Source: Entamoeba histolytica HM-1:IMSS (lineage: Eukaryota > Evosea > Mastigamoebida > Endamoebidae). Taken from it: a DNA stretch of 41,185 nt. The stretch covers positions 7,454-48,638 of the forward strand of contig NW_001914977.1 in the NCBI RefSeq assembly GCF_000208925.1, written 5' to 3'. A program made the position numbers and the translations under genes. Positions 1 through 9,556 of this stretch are shown piece after piece. Under the pieces are notes generated by a model. That model was not told where the DNA came from and ran no database searches. It saw only the letters and a program-made list of their open reading frames with translations. How positions within the stretch are numbered: the stretch's first letter is position 1; the number at the start of each line of letters is the position of its first letter.

Positions 1-677
1 TTAACTCAGTTGCTGATATAGTTAATAATGATAAAACTATAGATAATATGTTAAAGATTGTTTTCATTCCAAATTATAGTGTTTCATTAGCAGAAGTTAT
101 TATTCCAGCAAATGATATTAATGAACAAATCTCAACTGCTGGATATGAAGCATCAGGAACATCATGTATGAAATTCTGTATGAATGGAGGACTTATTATT
201 GGTACATGGGATGGTGCTAATGTTGAAATTGCAGAAGAGATTGGAGAAGAAAATATGTTTATGTTTGGAGCTAAGAAGAATGAAGTTGAATTAATTAGAC
301 AACAAGGAACAAGCTATATTGATGAAAGACTTTATGATGTCTTAAAAGCTATTTCTGGAGGTATGTTTGGAGCTGCTGATTGGTTTAATAAACTTATTGG
401 ACAATTCTGGGGTGGTAATGACTATTATTTAGTTGCACATGACTTTGCTTCATACCTTGAAGCACAAATGAAAGTTGATGCTACTTGGAAAAAACCACAA
501 GAATGGAATCATAAATGTGTTATGTGTGTATCTAAGATGGGTAAATTCTCATCTGATAGATCTATGAAAGAATATGCAGCTAATGTATGGAATATTCATC
601 CTTGTCCATTACCAGAAACTGACATGAATGATATGATGGATATTGCAAAGAAACAATTATTGCCAGAAAAGAAATAA
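1..677 (+). CDS. Glycogen phosphorylase, C-terminal part (5' end outside window)
   Basis: This is the last ~224 codons of a glycogen/starch phosphorylase, which releases glucose-1-phosphate from glycogen using pyridoxal phosphate (PLP). The frame is open from base 3, so the gene starts upstream of the window and the ATG at 48 is internal. The family signature around the PLP lysine is clear: STAGYEASGTSCMKF followed by GTWDGANVEI. The lysine codon is 171-173. Most phosphorylases read GTGNMKF here, so Ser-Cys in place of Gly-Asn is a local divergence. Then come the usual FMFG segment and a C-terminal helical part with FNKLIGQFW and DYYLVAHDFASY. The reading frame ends in TAA at 675-677. Assignment is confident; regulation cannot be judged from the fragment. 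Confidence 0.95.
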   Translation, partial: NSVADIVNNDKTIDNMLKIVFIPNYSVSLAEVIIPANDINEQISTAGYEASGTSCMKFCMNGGLIIGTWDGANVEIAEEIGEENMFMFGAKKNEVELIRQQGTSYIDERLYDVLKAISGGMFGAADWFNKLIGQFWGGNDYYLVAHDFASYLEAQMKVDATWKKPQEWNHKCVMCVSKMGKFSSDRSMKEYAANVWNIHPCPLPETDMNDMMDIAKKQLLPEKK

Positions 678-962
678 GTGAGTTGGTTTTTTAAACTTAT
701 GTTTTTAATTTACAAAATATTCTTGTTTCTTTTTCTTTTGAAGTTTTAACTGGATTTATTGTTTTATTAACAACATTAGAAGGTCATATGTTAATTCTTA
801 TATGTTTATCTTCAATTTCATTTGAAACAAATTGAATTAGAAAGATAAACAAAGAAAGAAAAAAAAAAGAAATACTCAATAAATTATAAATAAACTATAA
901 AATAACTAAAAGTAAATAACAAGGGTTGTTAATAAAAAATAAAAAGAAAATTTAATTCATTG

Positions 963-2957
963 ATGAGTGCTTCAACTAAAACCTCTAAAATTACACAATC
1001 TTCTGTACTTATTTGTGATGGACTTCCTGTAGGAATTCCTGTTGCTTCAGTTCCTAAATTAACGTTATTCTTAAAAAGAATGGTATTAGTAAAGAATGGA
1101 GCAGAATTATCAGACCAACCAAATAATGTACAAGTTTTTGTTGATGAAACAAGTCAAAAAACTACAGGAATTGGGTTTATTGATTTTAAAGATGATGAAG
1201 CAGCAATTAAATTTAAAACAAGATTTGTTGAATTGAAATTCGATAATAAAAACACATTAAAATTTTATACTAAAAAAGAGATTGATGAAATCTTAAAAGA
1301 AAATGATGAATATACACCATTAGTCTTTCATCCAATTGAAGTTACTGATTTTAAAGGATGGCTTAAAGAAGATAAATACACTGAAGGAAGTGAATGTGTT
1401 GCAACATTCCAATATGGAAAGACTGTTTCATTAGGATGGTATAATCCAAGCATTCCAAAAGAAATAACAATGCAAGAAGAACAACCATTTATATCATCTA
1501 ATTGTTCATTTTCACCATCAGGTACATTTTTATATTCAATTACTGAACATGGATTAATTGTAGTTCAACCGGACTGTAAAAAGAAATTCCAATTCCCACA
1601 TCCAGGATTAACACATGTTACTATTTCACCACATGATACATTTATTGCTACATACTCAGCTACTGCACCTTTTAATAGACATATTATTGTTTGGGATAGA
1701 AGATTTACAAAAGGTATTAAATTCTTTGATTTAAAAGCAAATAGTTTAAAAAGAATGACAGAAACATTAAAAAAAGAAAAAACTTTAACACCAATTGGTC
1801 AAGACTTTGTTCAATTTAGTTATAATGAAAAATATTTAGCCAGAATTAGTGAAGTTGATTCTAATTCAATTGAAATATATACTACACCAACAATTCAATT
1901 ATTAAGTAATAAATTAGTTACATTTGAAAGTTCAATTAATAAAATTAGTTGGAGTCCTAAAGCAAATATTATTGTTGCATATCATGAACCACTTCAAAAA
2001 ACTAATGAACAAGCACATTTCTACTTTTATGATGTTGATAAACAAGAAATTATTTTTAAACATAAAGTATTTTCATTAAAAGGAGCAGAGTTTGGATGGC
2101 ATTCATCAGGAAAGAAATTAGTTGTTCAATGCAATAAAAATAAGAAAACAGCTGTTTTAGTATTTACATTAGATAAAACAATTACTGCATCTATGAATGA
2201 ATTAAATGCTACACCTCATTTTATGAGTGTTAATCCAATAAAAATGCAATTTGGTATTATGGCATATCAACATAGTAAGAAAGGAGATTCATTATTCCCA
2301 ACATTACATATTTATGATATTAGTAGTAATGAAACTAAATTAATTTCTTCACTTCCTAATATTGAAGCTAAGTCATTCTCTTATTCACCAAATGGGCAAT
2401 TTATGGTAGTGAGTGGAATTAGTACATCAGAACCATACTTATATTTCTACAACACAGACAGAATGAAATTATACAAAAAAGTTCCAATTGAAAATATGAG
2501 TTATATTTGTTGGGATCCAATGGGATTATTCCTTGGTGCAGTACGTTCATATCTTTATTCTCCACATGCAAAGAATGGATTTATGTTATATGACTGTTTT
2601 GGAAATTTACAATTTGAAACATATAAAACTAATTTTGCTGGATTATTATGGAGACCACAACCAACAAATATTATTAAACCAGAAATGGCTAAAGAAGTTG
2701 AAAGTAAATTCAATGAATGTTTAAAAACAATGAAAGAAGAAGATGAACGAAAGAAAGAACAAATTGAATTAGAAAAGAAACAAAGAGCTGATGAATTAAT
2801 GAAAAGATTTAGAAGTGTTGTTCAAAAGAATGCTCAATTATCTGCTAAAGAACATTTAAGAGCTTATGATTCTGGAATGAAAATTATTGTTGAAGAAATT
2901 AAACAAAAGAAAGAGTCTAATGAAGAAGTAAAAGAAAATATAACAGAAACTCAGTAA
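963..2957 (+). CDS. eIF3b: Eukaryotic translation initiation factor 3 subunit B (Prt1-like)
   Basis: The 664-residue protein has the eIF3b layout: an N-terminal RRM (about residues 15-105, with an RNP1-like TTGIGFIDFKDDEAA), a central eIF2A-type WD/beta-propeller (about 165-560, with repeats such as CSFSPSGTFLYSITEHG, ISWSPKANIIVAYHE and FSYSPNGQFMVVSG), and a charged C-terminal helix after LLWRPQPTNI. eIF3b is a scaffold of the eIF3 complex on the 40S subunit and binds eIF3a, g and i. The C-terminal WRP...K/E-rich helix separates it from stand-alone eIF2A, which has no N-terminal RRM. The frame extends to a TTG at 960, but the first ATG is at 963, so I start there. It ends 49 bp from the convergent dUTPase gene. 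Confidence 0.9.
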   Translation: MSASTKTSKITQSSVLICDGLPVGIPVASVPKLTLFLKRMVLVKNGAELSDQPNNVQVFVDETSQKTTGIGFIDFKDDEAAIKFKTRFVELKFDNKNTLKFYTKKEIDEILKENDEYTPLVFHPIEVTDFKGWLKEDKYTEGSECVATFQYGKTVSLGWYNPSIPKEITMQEEQPFISSNCSFSPSGTFLYSITEHGLIVVQPDCKKKFQFPHPGLTHVTISPHDTFIATYSATAPFNRHIIVWDRRFTKGIKFFDLKANSLKRMTETLKKEKTLTPIGQDFVQFSYNEKYLARISEVDSNSIEIYTTPTIQLLSNKLVTFESSINKISWSPKANIIVAYHEPLQKTNEQAHFYFYDVDKQEIIFKHKVFSLKGAEFGWHSSGKKLVVQCNKNKKTAVLVFTLDKTITASMNELNATPHFMSVNPIKMQFGIMAYQHSKKGDSLFPTLHIYDISSNETKLISSLPNIEAKSFSYSPNGQFMVVSGISTSEPYLYFYNTDRMKLYKKVPIENMSYICWDPMGLFLGAVRSYLYSPHAKNGFMLYDCFGNLQFETYKTNFAGLLWRPQPTNIIKPEMAKEVESKFNECLKTMKEEDERKKEQIELEKKQRADELMKRFRSVVQKNAQLSAKEHLRAYDSGMKIIVEEIKQKKESNEEVKENITETQ

Positions 2958-3006
2958 TTAACATTCTTTATTCTAAATTCATTTTTTCAGTTATTGAATA
3001 AAACAT

Positions 3007-3435
3007 TTATTTACCTGTAGAACCAAACCCATTTGTTCCTCTATCAGTTGTATTTAATTCTTTTACTTCTGAAATTCTACAATATGAAATTCTTTCAATA
3101 ATAAGTTGTGCTATTCTGTCACCTTTTCTACCATTAAATATTTCATTTGAGTGATTAAACAAAATTACTTTTATTTCACCTCTATAGTCTTCATCAATAA
3201 CACCAGCACCAACATCAATTCCATATTTGAGTGCTAGTGATGACCGTGGAGCTATTCTCCCATAACACTGGTGTGGTATTTGAACTGAGACTCCTGTTGA
3301 AACTAAAAACCTTTCATGTGGTTGAATTATAAAATTTGTATTAGAATATAAATCAATTCCTGCAGCACACTTTGATCCTCTTGTTGGAACAATGGCGTCT
3401 TCAACTAATTTCTTTACTAACAACACTTCGTCCAT
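3007..3435 (-). CDS. DUT: dUTPase (deoxyuridine 5'-triphosphate nucleotidohydrolase)
   Basis: The 142-residue protein is a standard trimeric dUTPase subunit. It hydrolyses dUTP to dUMP and pyrophosphate, keeping uracil out of DNA and feeding dTMP synthesis. All five family motifs are present in order: AAGIDLYS (24-31), GRIAPRSS (59-66), GAGVIDEDYRGE (76-87, with the catalytic Asp), GDRIAQLII (105-113) and the C-terminal flap RGTNGFGST (132-140). Length is typical and no targeting peptide is seen. The open frame runs two codons further upstream to a TTG at 3441, but the ATG at 3435 gives MDEV and is the likely start. The SINE-like element begins only 63 bp upstream of this ATG, so the promoter is very short or lies inside the element. 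Confidence 0.95.
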   Translation of the reverse strand: MDEVLLVKKLVEDAIVPTRGSKCAAGIDLYSNTNFIIQPHERFLVSTGVSVQIPHQCYGRIAPRSSLALKYGIDVGAGVIDEDYRGEIKVILFNHSNEIFNGRKGDRIAQLIIERISYCRISEVKELNTTDRGTNGFGSTGK

Positions 3436-3498
3436 AACCAATTTAACTTATTTGTTATATATTTTTTATTTTAGTTTTTATTCTTTTTAATTTTTTGT

Positions 3499-4070
3499 CA
3501 TGTCTGAAACACAACACACAAACCCTAATACAAAATTAAGCTTCGACTCTATTAGTTTTTATTTGATTATTATGGTGATTTTGAATTAAAAATGTATGGG
3601 TTAATGCTGCAAATGGTGTAGAAAATTATTATGGTTGAATATTACATATTATATTATAAGAATGGATATTTATTAATAAAGAAATTAAGAAATAAATATG
3701 GAAGTATTAACTAAGGAAAATGATTTGATAACATGTAGTTGAGAATAAAAGAAAATTAAACATAATAATATAGTAGTAATGAAATGTTTTCTTCTCTTTT
3801 TCATAAAATAAAAAGGAGGAAATGAAATTATTTAAAATTAAGGCAGAAAATAAACAAAAGGTTAAAAAGAAGGAATAAGCAGAAGAAGGATGAGAAGAAA
3901 TTAATAGGAAGAAATAAAACAAAGAAGTGCATTTCTCATACTCCAAGAAAAACCTAAAGAATAAATTAAACAAAGAAATGACTCTTTTTAAAAACAACTC
4001 ATGGATGTGATTAATCTCTCCTAAGCTTGGAAGAATATATGAAAATTCTATTAACACTTAATTAACTAAT
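3499..4070 (+). mobile_element. SINE-like non-autonomous retroelement, copy 1
   Basis: This 572-bp stretch is a diverged duplicate of 40654-41166. Both begin CATGTCTGAAAC and end CTTAATTAACTAATTT. Between them they share long blocks, for example AGAAAATAAACAAAAGGTTA (3845-3864) and GCAGAAGAAGGATGAGAAG. Copy 1 carries about 50 extra bases near 3660-3740. The last ~70 bases match the 3' end of the minus-strand LINE at 35512-35590, the feature that defines LINE-dependent SINEs such as the EhSINEs, and the length also fits (~550 bp). T/A-rich sequence with TTTTTATT-like stretches flanks both ends; a clean target-site duplication is not obvious. A 116-codon ORF on the minus strand here is accidental. 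Confidence 0.75.
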
Positions 4071-4445
4071 TTTTATTTTAAAGTAATTTACAATTTTAAT
4101 ATTTCATTTTAATTTATTTTATTAAATGTTTTAATTAACATTAATTCTATAAATATATTTTTAGTTTTATATAACATTTTTAATCAACACAATAATAGAA
4201 TTATTCGTTTCTTTTTCAAGAATCTAATATAAATAATTTAGTTGTTAAAGTATTTCATGAGTAGGTTTGTTTGGCATGAACTTAAGATATTAGGACATTT
4301 ATCCTTTGTAAATTATTAGTTGTCATAATAAGAGATAGTGTTTTGAAAAGTCATAAATTTTATTTGAAATTATCATGAAGTGAAAGAAAAATTAATAAAA
4401 ATCTTAACAATAAAAAGAAGATATAAAAGAACTTAAAATATTTGA
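4071..4445. other. AT-rich spacer upstream of the ubiquitin protease gene
   Basis: The 375 bp between the SINE-like element and the protease ATG hold no ORF or RNA gene that I can support. The last 60 bases are purine-rich (AAAAAGAAGATATAAAAGAA), typical of a short 5' leader. I see no clear TATA or GAAC element. Confidence 0.5.
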
Positions 4446-6444
4446 ATGAGCTTTATTTATCGTTTCTTCACTCGTCAAAATCATAAAAAAACAACAAAAA
4501 AATTACCGAATGGGGTGTGTGGGTTATATAACTTAGGGAATACATGTTATATGAATTGTATTTTACAAAGTATTGCTCATTCTAAATTATTTCAAAATTT
4601 CTGTTTAACTCAAGATAGTCTCATACGTAAAGACATTGCACCTGGTAATGAAACACAGTATCACAATAAAATTTCTATTGCTCTTATTGCTCTTATCCAA
4701 GCTATGTTTTGTGGTGATTATGCTATTTGTACACCTAGAGGAATTAAAGAAATTATGGGAGAAAAAAATATAATGTTTAAAGGAAATAACCAAAATGATG
4801 CGTCAGAATTCTTTTTATTTTTGTTGGATGAGCTTGATAAAGAAATGAGAGGGACTCAATCTGGAATTCCTATCTCACTACCTAAAGACGATTTGCCTAT
4901 TCTTCCCATTAAAATCAATGACCATCAAGTTGGAATACCTGAGATTGCTAAAACAAAAATACCAACAAAACCTTTAGTATTAGAAATTCCAGAAAAAATT
5001 GCTCCAAATGAAAAGACAGAAATTCATGAAGGATCTCCCTTAATAAAGAGAGATGAGTTTGTAACAATAAAATTAGAGGAAGATAATCCTCTTGTTCGTT
5101 CTGTAACAATACAAGAAACACCTGACTCTGAAGAGAATAATGAAAGAAACGAAATAAATGAACAAAAACATGAAATGTCAAAAGAAATGGTATTAACACT
5201 ATCAAAAAATTCAGAAAACTTTTTGAAGATAAAAGACAATATTACAAATGATGGTTATTTGCAAAAAGAAAACCGAATTAAAATATCAATGGGTTGTAGT
5301 GCTTTTGAAAAATATGTACGAAATAATCAAAGTGTTATTAGTGAATTATTCTTTGGTATGTTATTAAAAAGAACTCTATGTGATTGTGGTAATTATTCTG
5401 ATAATCATAATCCTTTTGCAACATTACCAATTGATATTCCTTTACCTAAGGAGGTAGATGGATATTTTCCTGTAGTTTTTATTGGTAAAGAAGGACTTCC
5501 TAAACTCTTTTATATTTGGACTGAAATTCGACCAAATATGAAAGAATTAAAAGAAAGGATTGAAGCAAAAGTTCAAAAAAAAATTAATGGCATTTGGTGT
5601 GAATGTGGAAAGATTATTCCTGTTGACTTTGAAAATGTTCCTCAAGCACTTGACCTTAGAGGAGCAAGAAAGTTACTTGCATTTGAAAAAATAGAAAGAC
5701 CTAAACTTATTTATATTCAGGTCAATGTTAGAGGAGAATTGAGAAGACAACTTATTCCAATACTAGTTGAGAAAGACAAATTGAAAGAACGTTTGAGTGT
5801 TTTTGGTGTTGAAAAACCTTTTAATGAAGAAAAAGTAAAGAAGGGGTGGTTGTTAACATTCAAAGGGGAAGAAGAGGATATTGAGAAATTTGGAAGAATG
5901 GAAAGAGAAGAAGGGCCAAGCCAAAATATATTAAATCCAAATGGTATATCATTAGAGTGGTGTTTAAATGACTTTTTTAAAGAAAATATTTTAGGTAAAG
6001 GAAATGAATGGAAATGTAGTCAGTGTGGAAAAAAAGTTAATGCCAGACAAAAATGTATTATTGAATATCCTCCAAATGTTCTTGTTATTCAATTAAAACG
6101 GTTTAGATACACAGAACATTTAAGTGTAGTAAAAGATAATTCTCTTGTTTATTTTCCGCTTGAAATTGATCTTCATCAATTTGGAATGGTAGGGAAATAC
6201 CGATTAAATTCTGTTGTGGTTTGTCTATTTTTTTTTATTTATAGTATTGTTAGACTTATTTTCAATAAACAAATTAACTTTAGAATAGAATCATAGAGGG
6301 ACATTAAATGGTGGACATTATTATTCTTATTGTAGATGTGGTTCAGATTGGTTTGTTTTTAATGATGATACTGTAACAAGGCTTAATACCAACCACGTTG
6401 TGACAAATAATGCTTTTATGTTATTTTACGAAAGAATTGATTAA
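4446..6444 (+). CDS. Ubiquitin-specific protease (C19 peptidase), two exons: 4446-6218 and 6289-6444
   Basis: The spliced 642-residue protein is a USP-type deubiquitinase that cleaves ubiquitin from substrates. The Cys box GLYNLGNTCYMNCILQS has nucleophile Cys34. NQNDASEFFLFLLDEL near residue 115 is the QQDAxEF-type box. CDCG near 315 and CSQCG near 520 are the paired CxxC zinc sites of the fingers. The long insert after ~150 is Glu/Lys/Ile-rich and divergent. Read without splicing, the frame ends at 6296 after a hydrophobic run and lacks a catalytic His. Removing a GTTTGT...TAG intron (6219-6288, phase 0) joins NSVV to NHRGTLNGGHYYSY, restoring the His box (His601) and WFVFND (Asp617). It ends at TAA 6442-6444. 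The specific substrate is unknown. Confidence 0.88.
6219..6288 (+). other. Intron in the ubiquitin protease gene
   Basis: A 70-bp intron with donor GTTTGT, the strongly preferred Entamoeba 5' splice site, a T-rich body and acceptor AATAG. It is phase 0. Earlier TAG triplets within it would give the wrong frame or miss the conserved Asn-His pair. Splicing at 6288 recovers the USP consensus VxNHxGxxxxGHY. Confidence 0.85.
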
Positions 6445-6674
6445 TTCAATATTTTTATTTCAAAAAAAGTAAAACTATTTTTGTTTGTTTGTTTCTTCAA
6501 ATAAAAAAGAAAAATTCAAAGGAAAAGATAGTCAAACATTAATTAGTCAGGAAAGAAAAAACAAGAAGTTATTTTTGATATAATACGAAAGAAAGTTTTC
6601 AAATTATAATTTTTGAATAAAACAAGAATAAGTCATAGAAACTAAGAAATAATTAAAGGTTTAAACGAGGTTAA

Positions 6675-7667
6675 ATGCGATCGAAAGGGAAAGTACTTTA
6701 TTGCTATAAAGATAAAAGAAATGAGATAGTTTTTAATGAGTCTCTTTGTATTGCAATACTTTGTACATATGCAGAAATTACAATAAGGAAACCTGCAGGA
6801 AAGGCTTCTGTATCAAAGCCTTTCTTTCCAATTGAAACAATACAATTCAATGATTCCGACAAAGTTGATTTTGAAAATATAATTGATAAAAGGGTTCATG
6901 AAATATATAAAATGGATATCGCAAATGGAGTATTGGAGGAAACTGCACTTTCTCGAATGAAGAAAAATAGAACAACAGAATCAGTTCATTTACTTTTTGA
7001 TATTGTTGAGGAACTTGGGGTAAAATTTCAAAAAAAATTTTCTAACGGTAAAAACAACTCACTGGTTATTGACTATATAGAGTCTATTTATTTTAATTAC
7101 TTTTGTTTTAAAAGAAAGGATATTGACCATGTAGGCTCAGTCATTAATTCAGAAATACTGTCTCGTGTTGATAATAAACAATTTGTTACATTCAAAAAGA
7201 ATGATACGATGCTTATTTCTATTCTTCTAGACTATATTCAACAAGGACATAAGAGTTTGTAATTCATGCTATGTATTTTTATTCAAGAATTTATTTGTCT
7301 TAAAATAGAACATGTAAAATTTCATCATGTTTCTTTGTATAAAAACCATGAAAATATTTTTAGATCACTTGTTAGTATATCGTTTTTAATAAATTATTCA
7401 TTATGATCTATTTCGTTTTTTTTTCAAATAGACTATTGTAATTTTATTATAATAATTTAAGTGTTGTTGTTTTGAGAAAAAAAAAACAAATGAATAAGTA
7501 TTTATTTTTATTGTTTTTAGAATGTTGTAGTTAAAAATATATTAGAAAGACACCCTAATAAAGAAATATGTAATGATTATATTTCATTCTTCGAATCAAT
7601 ACTTGAGTTTAATAAAAAAAATGTGATTAAGTCAAAGGTGAAGGTTAAAGGCGTTTGTCTAAATTAA
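6675..7667 (+). CDS. Unrecognised protein, probably with one or two introns
   Basis: Exon 1 (6675-7254) codes ~193 residues of a soluble, mixed helical protein that I do not recognise. It is not low-complexity and has no signal peptide or membrane segment. The frame stops at 7262, but the stop lies inside a GTTTGT donor (7255-7260), so I infer splicing. A protein-like open stretch follows at 7531-7667 (NILERHPNKEICNDY...). Joining 7254 to 7531 (acceptor TTGTAG) keeps the frame and gives 238 residues. An alternative uses a 33-nt intron (7255-7287), exon 7288-7370, a GTTAGT donor and the better T-rich acceptor at 7520, giving 269 residues. Another GTTTGT at 7653 leaves the 3' end uncertain. The unspliced 195-residue product remains possible. 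Confidence 0.55.
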
Positions 7668-8575
7668 TAAGGATTATTTTTCGTTAAAGAGAAAGACAAA
7701 CTTATAGTAGTCAAATATTTAGTCATTTCAAACAATATAATTTTATTTATTCTACATCAGAAAATAAAATAGTTCTGAGTTATAAAAAAGTGGTTCATCA
7801 TCAAATTTTTATTGAATAACTTTTGAAATAGTATTAATAATGAAATTTAAATATTAATACAGTTTAGTGTATTTTTCATTATCAACTCGTTGGATATATT
7901 ATATGTAAATTTTATTTGATGGATAAATAAAATCATTTTATATACCCAAGTAATTCAATATTTCTTTGTTTGTTGTGCCATTTTTGAAAAGAATAAAACC
8001 ATTAATTATTTTTTATTATTGACTTTATAATATGTTGTTAGTAAATAAGTAATAGGATTGTTGTAGTTTAGGGGTTAACATTTTTATTTCTCTGAATTAC
8101 TTTTTTTAAAGTAAATGTAGTGTGTAGTATATGTCTTCATCAAACAAATTCACTGTTTAAATAGTGACATCGTTACATGTTTAATTTAGAATTTTTATGA
8201 GTTAAGATTGTTATGACTAAGTCATTAAGAAAGTCATAAAACTTTTTGTTATCTTCAGATTTGTTACGTATTTATGAAAGGTAATTTTATTATAATTAAA
8301 CACTATTTATTTGTACCTAGCATAAATTTTAAATACAGTTTGTTATATAATGTTATTCTAATAAGTTACTGACTTTCTGAAGCATTGAATAAAAATGTTT
8401 ATATTTTTCGATTAATTATTATTGATAAAATAAAAGTCAGTGTTGGATAAATTATTCTTGTGATTATAATACAAATAAGTTTAATTTTAGGCATTACTCT
8501 CTTCATTTTTTTTTTCAAATAAAGAGTATCAAAAACCTCTCAATTATCTTTGTCTAATAGTTCATAATATGTTCT
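7668..8575. other. AT-rich intergenic region, no gene seen
   Basis: About 900 bp between two convergent genes. There are short open stretches only (for example near 7710-7818, ~35 codons without ATG), which could be a last exon of the preceding gene but do not fit its phase. No RNA gene or repeat is recognisable. Confidence 0.4.
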
Positions 8576-9379
8576 TTAGAATTCCTCTGGCAAAAATGTG
8601 TATAATGGTGAAAGGAGAATAGGCTTTTCATCTACCTCACAATAGTGTTGAATAAGTAGTTCAAATGAATTCAAGTAATGACTTGAATATAACATCCTTT
8701 TAATTCCTCGAATGCTATTTCGTGGAATAATTAATCCAGATATTCCTTGAAATTGAACTGATGGCCATTTAGCATATACTTTCTTAATTTCATTTGTACT
8801 TTTTTTATTTATTCCAAGTAAACAAATGTCATCAATGGATTGATTGATTTGGTCAAAATAATAGTGAAGAGTCATTTCAACTTGTGTTTTATTTAATTCA
8901 GGGTCAAGTAGTGATGTAACAAAGACAAAGTCAACTTCATCTGGAATATATTTTAGTCTTTCATTAAAAGCCCAGTTCAATGAAATTTTTTCTTTGTAAT
9001 CATCAAATTCAATTTCTTCTTGTAAATAACCAAAGTCATGTAAAGAAACAAGATATCCATTCTTTGCCCACCATTCATTTGGTTTAAACTTATCTTGAAT
9101 AGTTATAAATTTTAAATGTTCATTTGATTCAAATGTTTCTGGTTTCATTGAAGATATTGAAAGTAAAGCAATAGTATAAAATGATGACGACATCCAATGG
9201 TTTATATTTGAAAGATATTGGTTAACTCCAATATCTCGTTTACCATTTGGAGTGACTTTCATTCGGATGTCAGGTGGAGGTTGAGTAGTACCAAAGAATA
9301 ATGTTGCAAGAAACAACAACCCAACAAAACCAAAGAATGAAAGAAATATTAATTTTTCATACCTATAACTGACCAACAT
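8576..9379 (-). CDS. Type II membrane protein of unknown function
   Basis: The 267-residue protein starts at the ATG complementary to 9377-9379. Residues 1-9 are short and basic. Residues ~10-29 form one hydrophobic segment (LIFLSFFGFVGLLFLATLFF). The rest is hydrophilic, with possible N-glycosylation sites NKTQ and NQS. This is the topology of a Golgi or secretory-pathway type II protein. Segments such as DEVDFVFVTSLLDPE and ISGLIIPRNSIRGIKRML vaguely recall small glycosyltransferases, but no DxD site is convincing, so I leave the function open. It shares strand with the secreted protein gene 178 bp upstream; in Entamoeba each would be transcribed separately. Confidence 0.75.
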   Translation of the reverse strand: MLVSYRYEKLIFLSFFGFVGLLFLATLFFGTTQPPPDIRMKVTPNGKRDIGVNQYLSNINHWMSSSFYTIALLSISSMKPETFESNEHLKFITIQDKFKPNEWWAKNGYLVSLHDFGYLQEEIEFDDYKEKISLNWAFNERLKYIPDEVDFVFVTSLLDPELNKTQVEMTLHYYFDQINQSIDDICLLGINKKSTNEIKKVYAKWPSVQFQGISGLIIPRNSIRGIKRMLYSSHYLNSFELLIQHYCEVDEKPILLSPLYTFLPEEF

Positions 9380-9556
9380 TTTTGCGGAGAAAGAACTATA
9401 TTTCTTCCTATTTACTTTTTCACTTTAAATAATATGTTGAGATTGTTTTTCGCAATGAAAAGATAAAGGCTTATGACTAATTCTCTATTTTTGATTTCAT
9501 TTTTATTTCTCAACTCCAAAACGAAAGGGCAACTTTACTTAATTAGGTTATGTGAA

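Noticed and set aside
960..962. TTG start for eIF3b (also TTG at 3441, 23983 and 33466 for other genes)
   Set aside because: An ATG lies just downstream in every case, and non-ATG starts are not expected for these nuclear genes.
3707..4057. 116-codon minus-strand ORF, Phe/Leu/Ser-rich
   Set aside because: It lies inside SINE copy 1, its homologous stretch in copy 2 is not kept open, and composition is that of reversed A/G-rich DNA.
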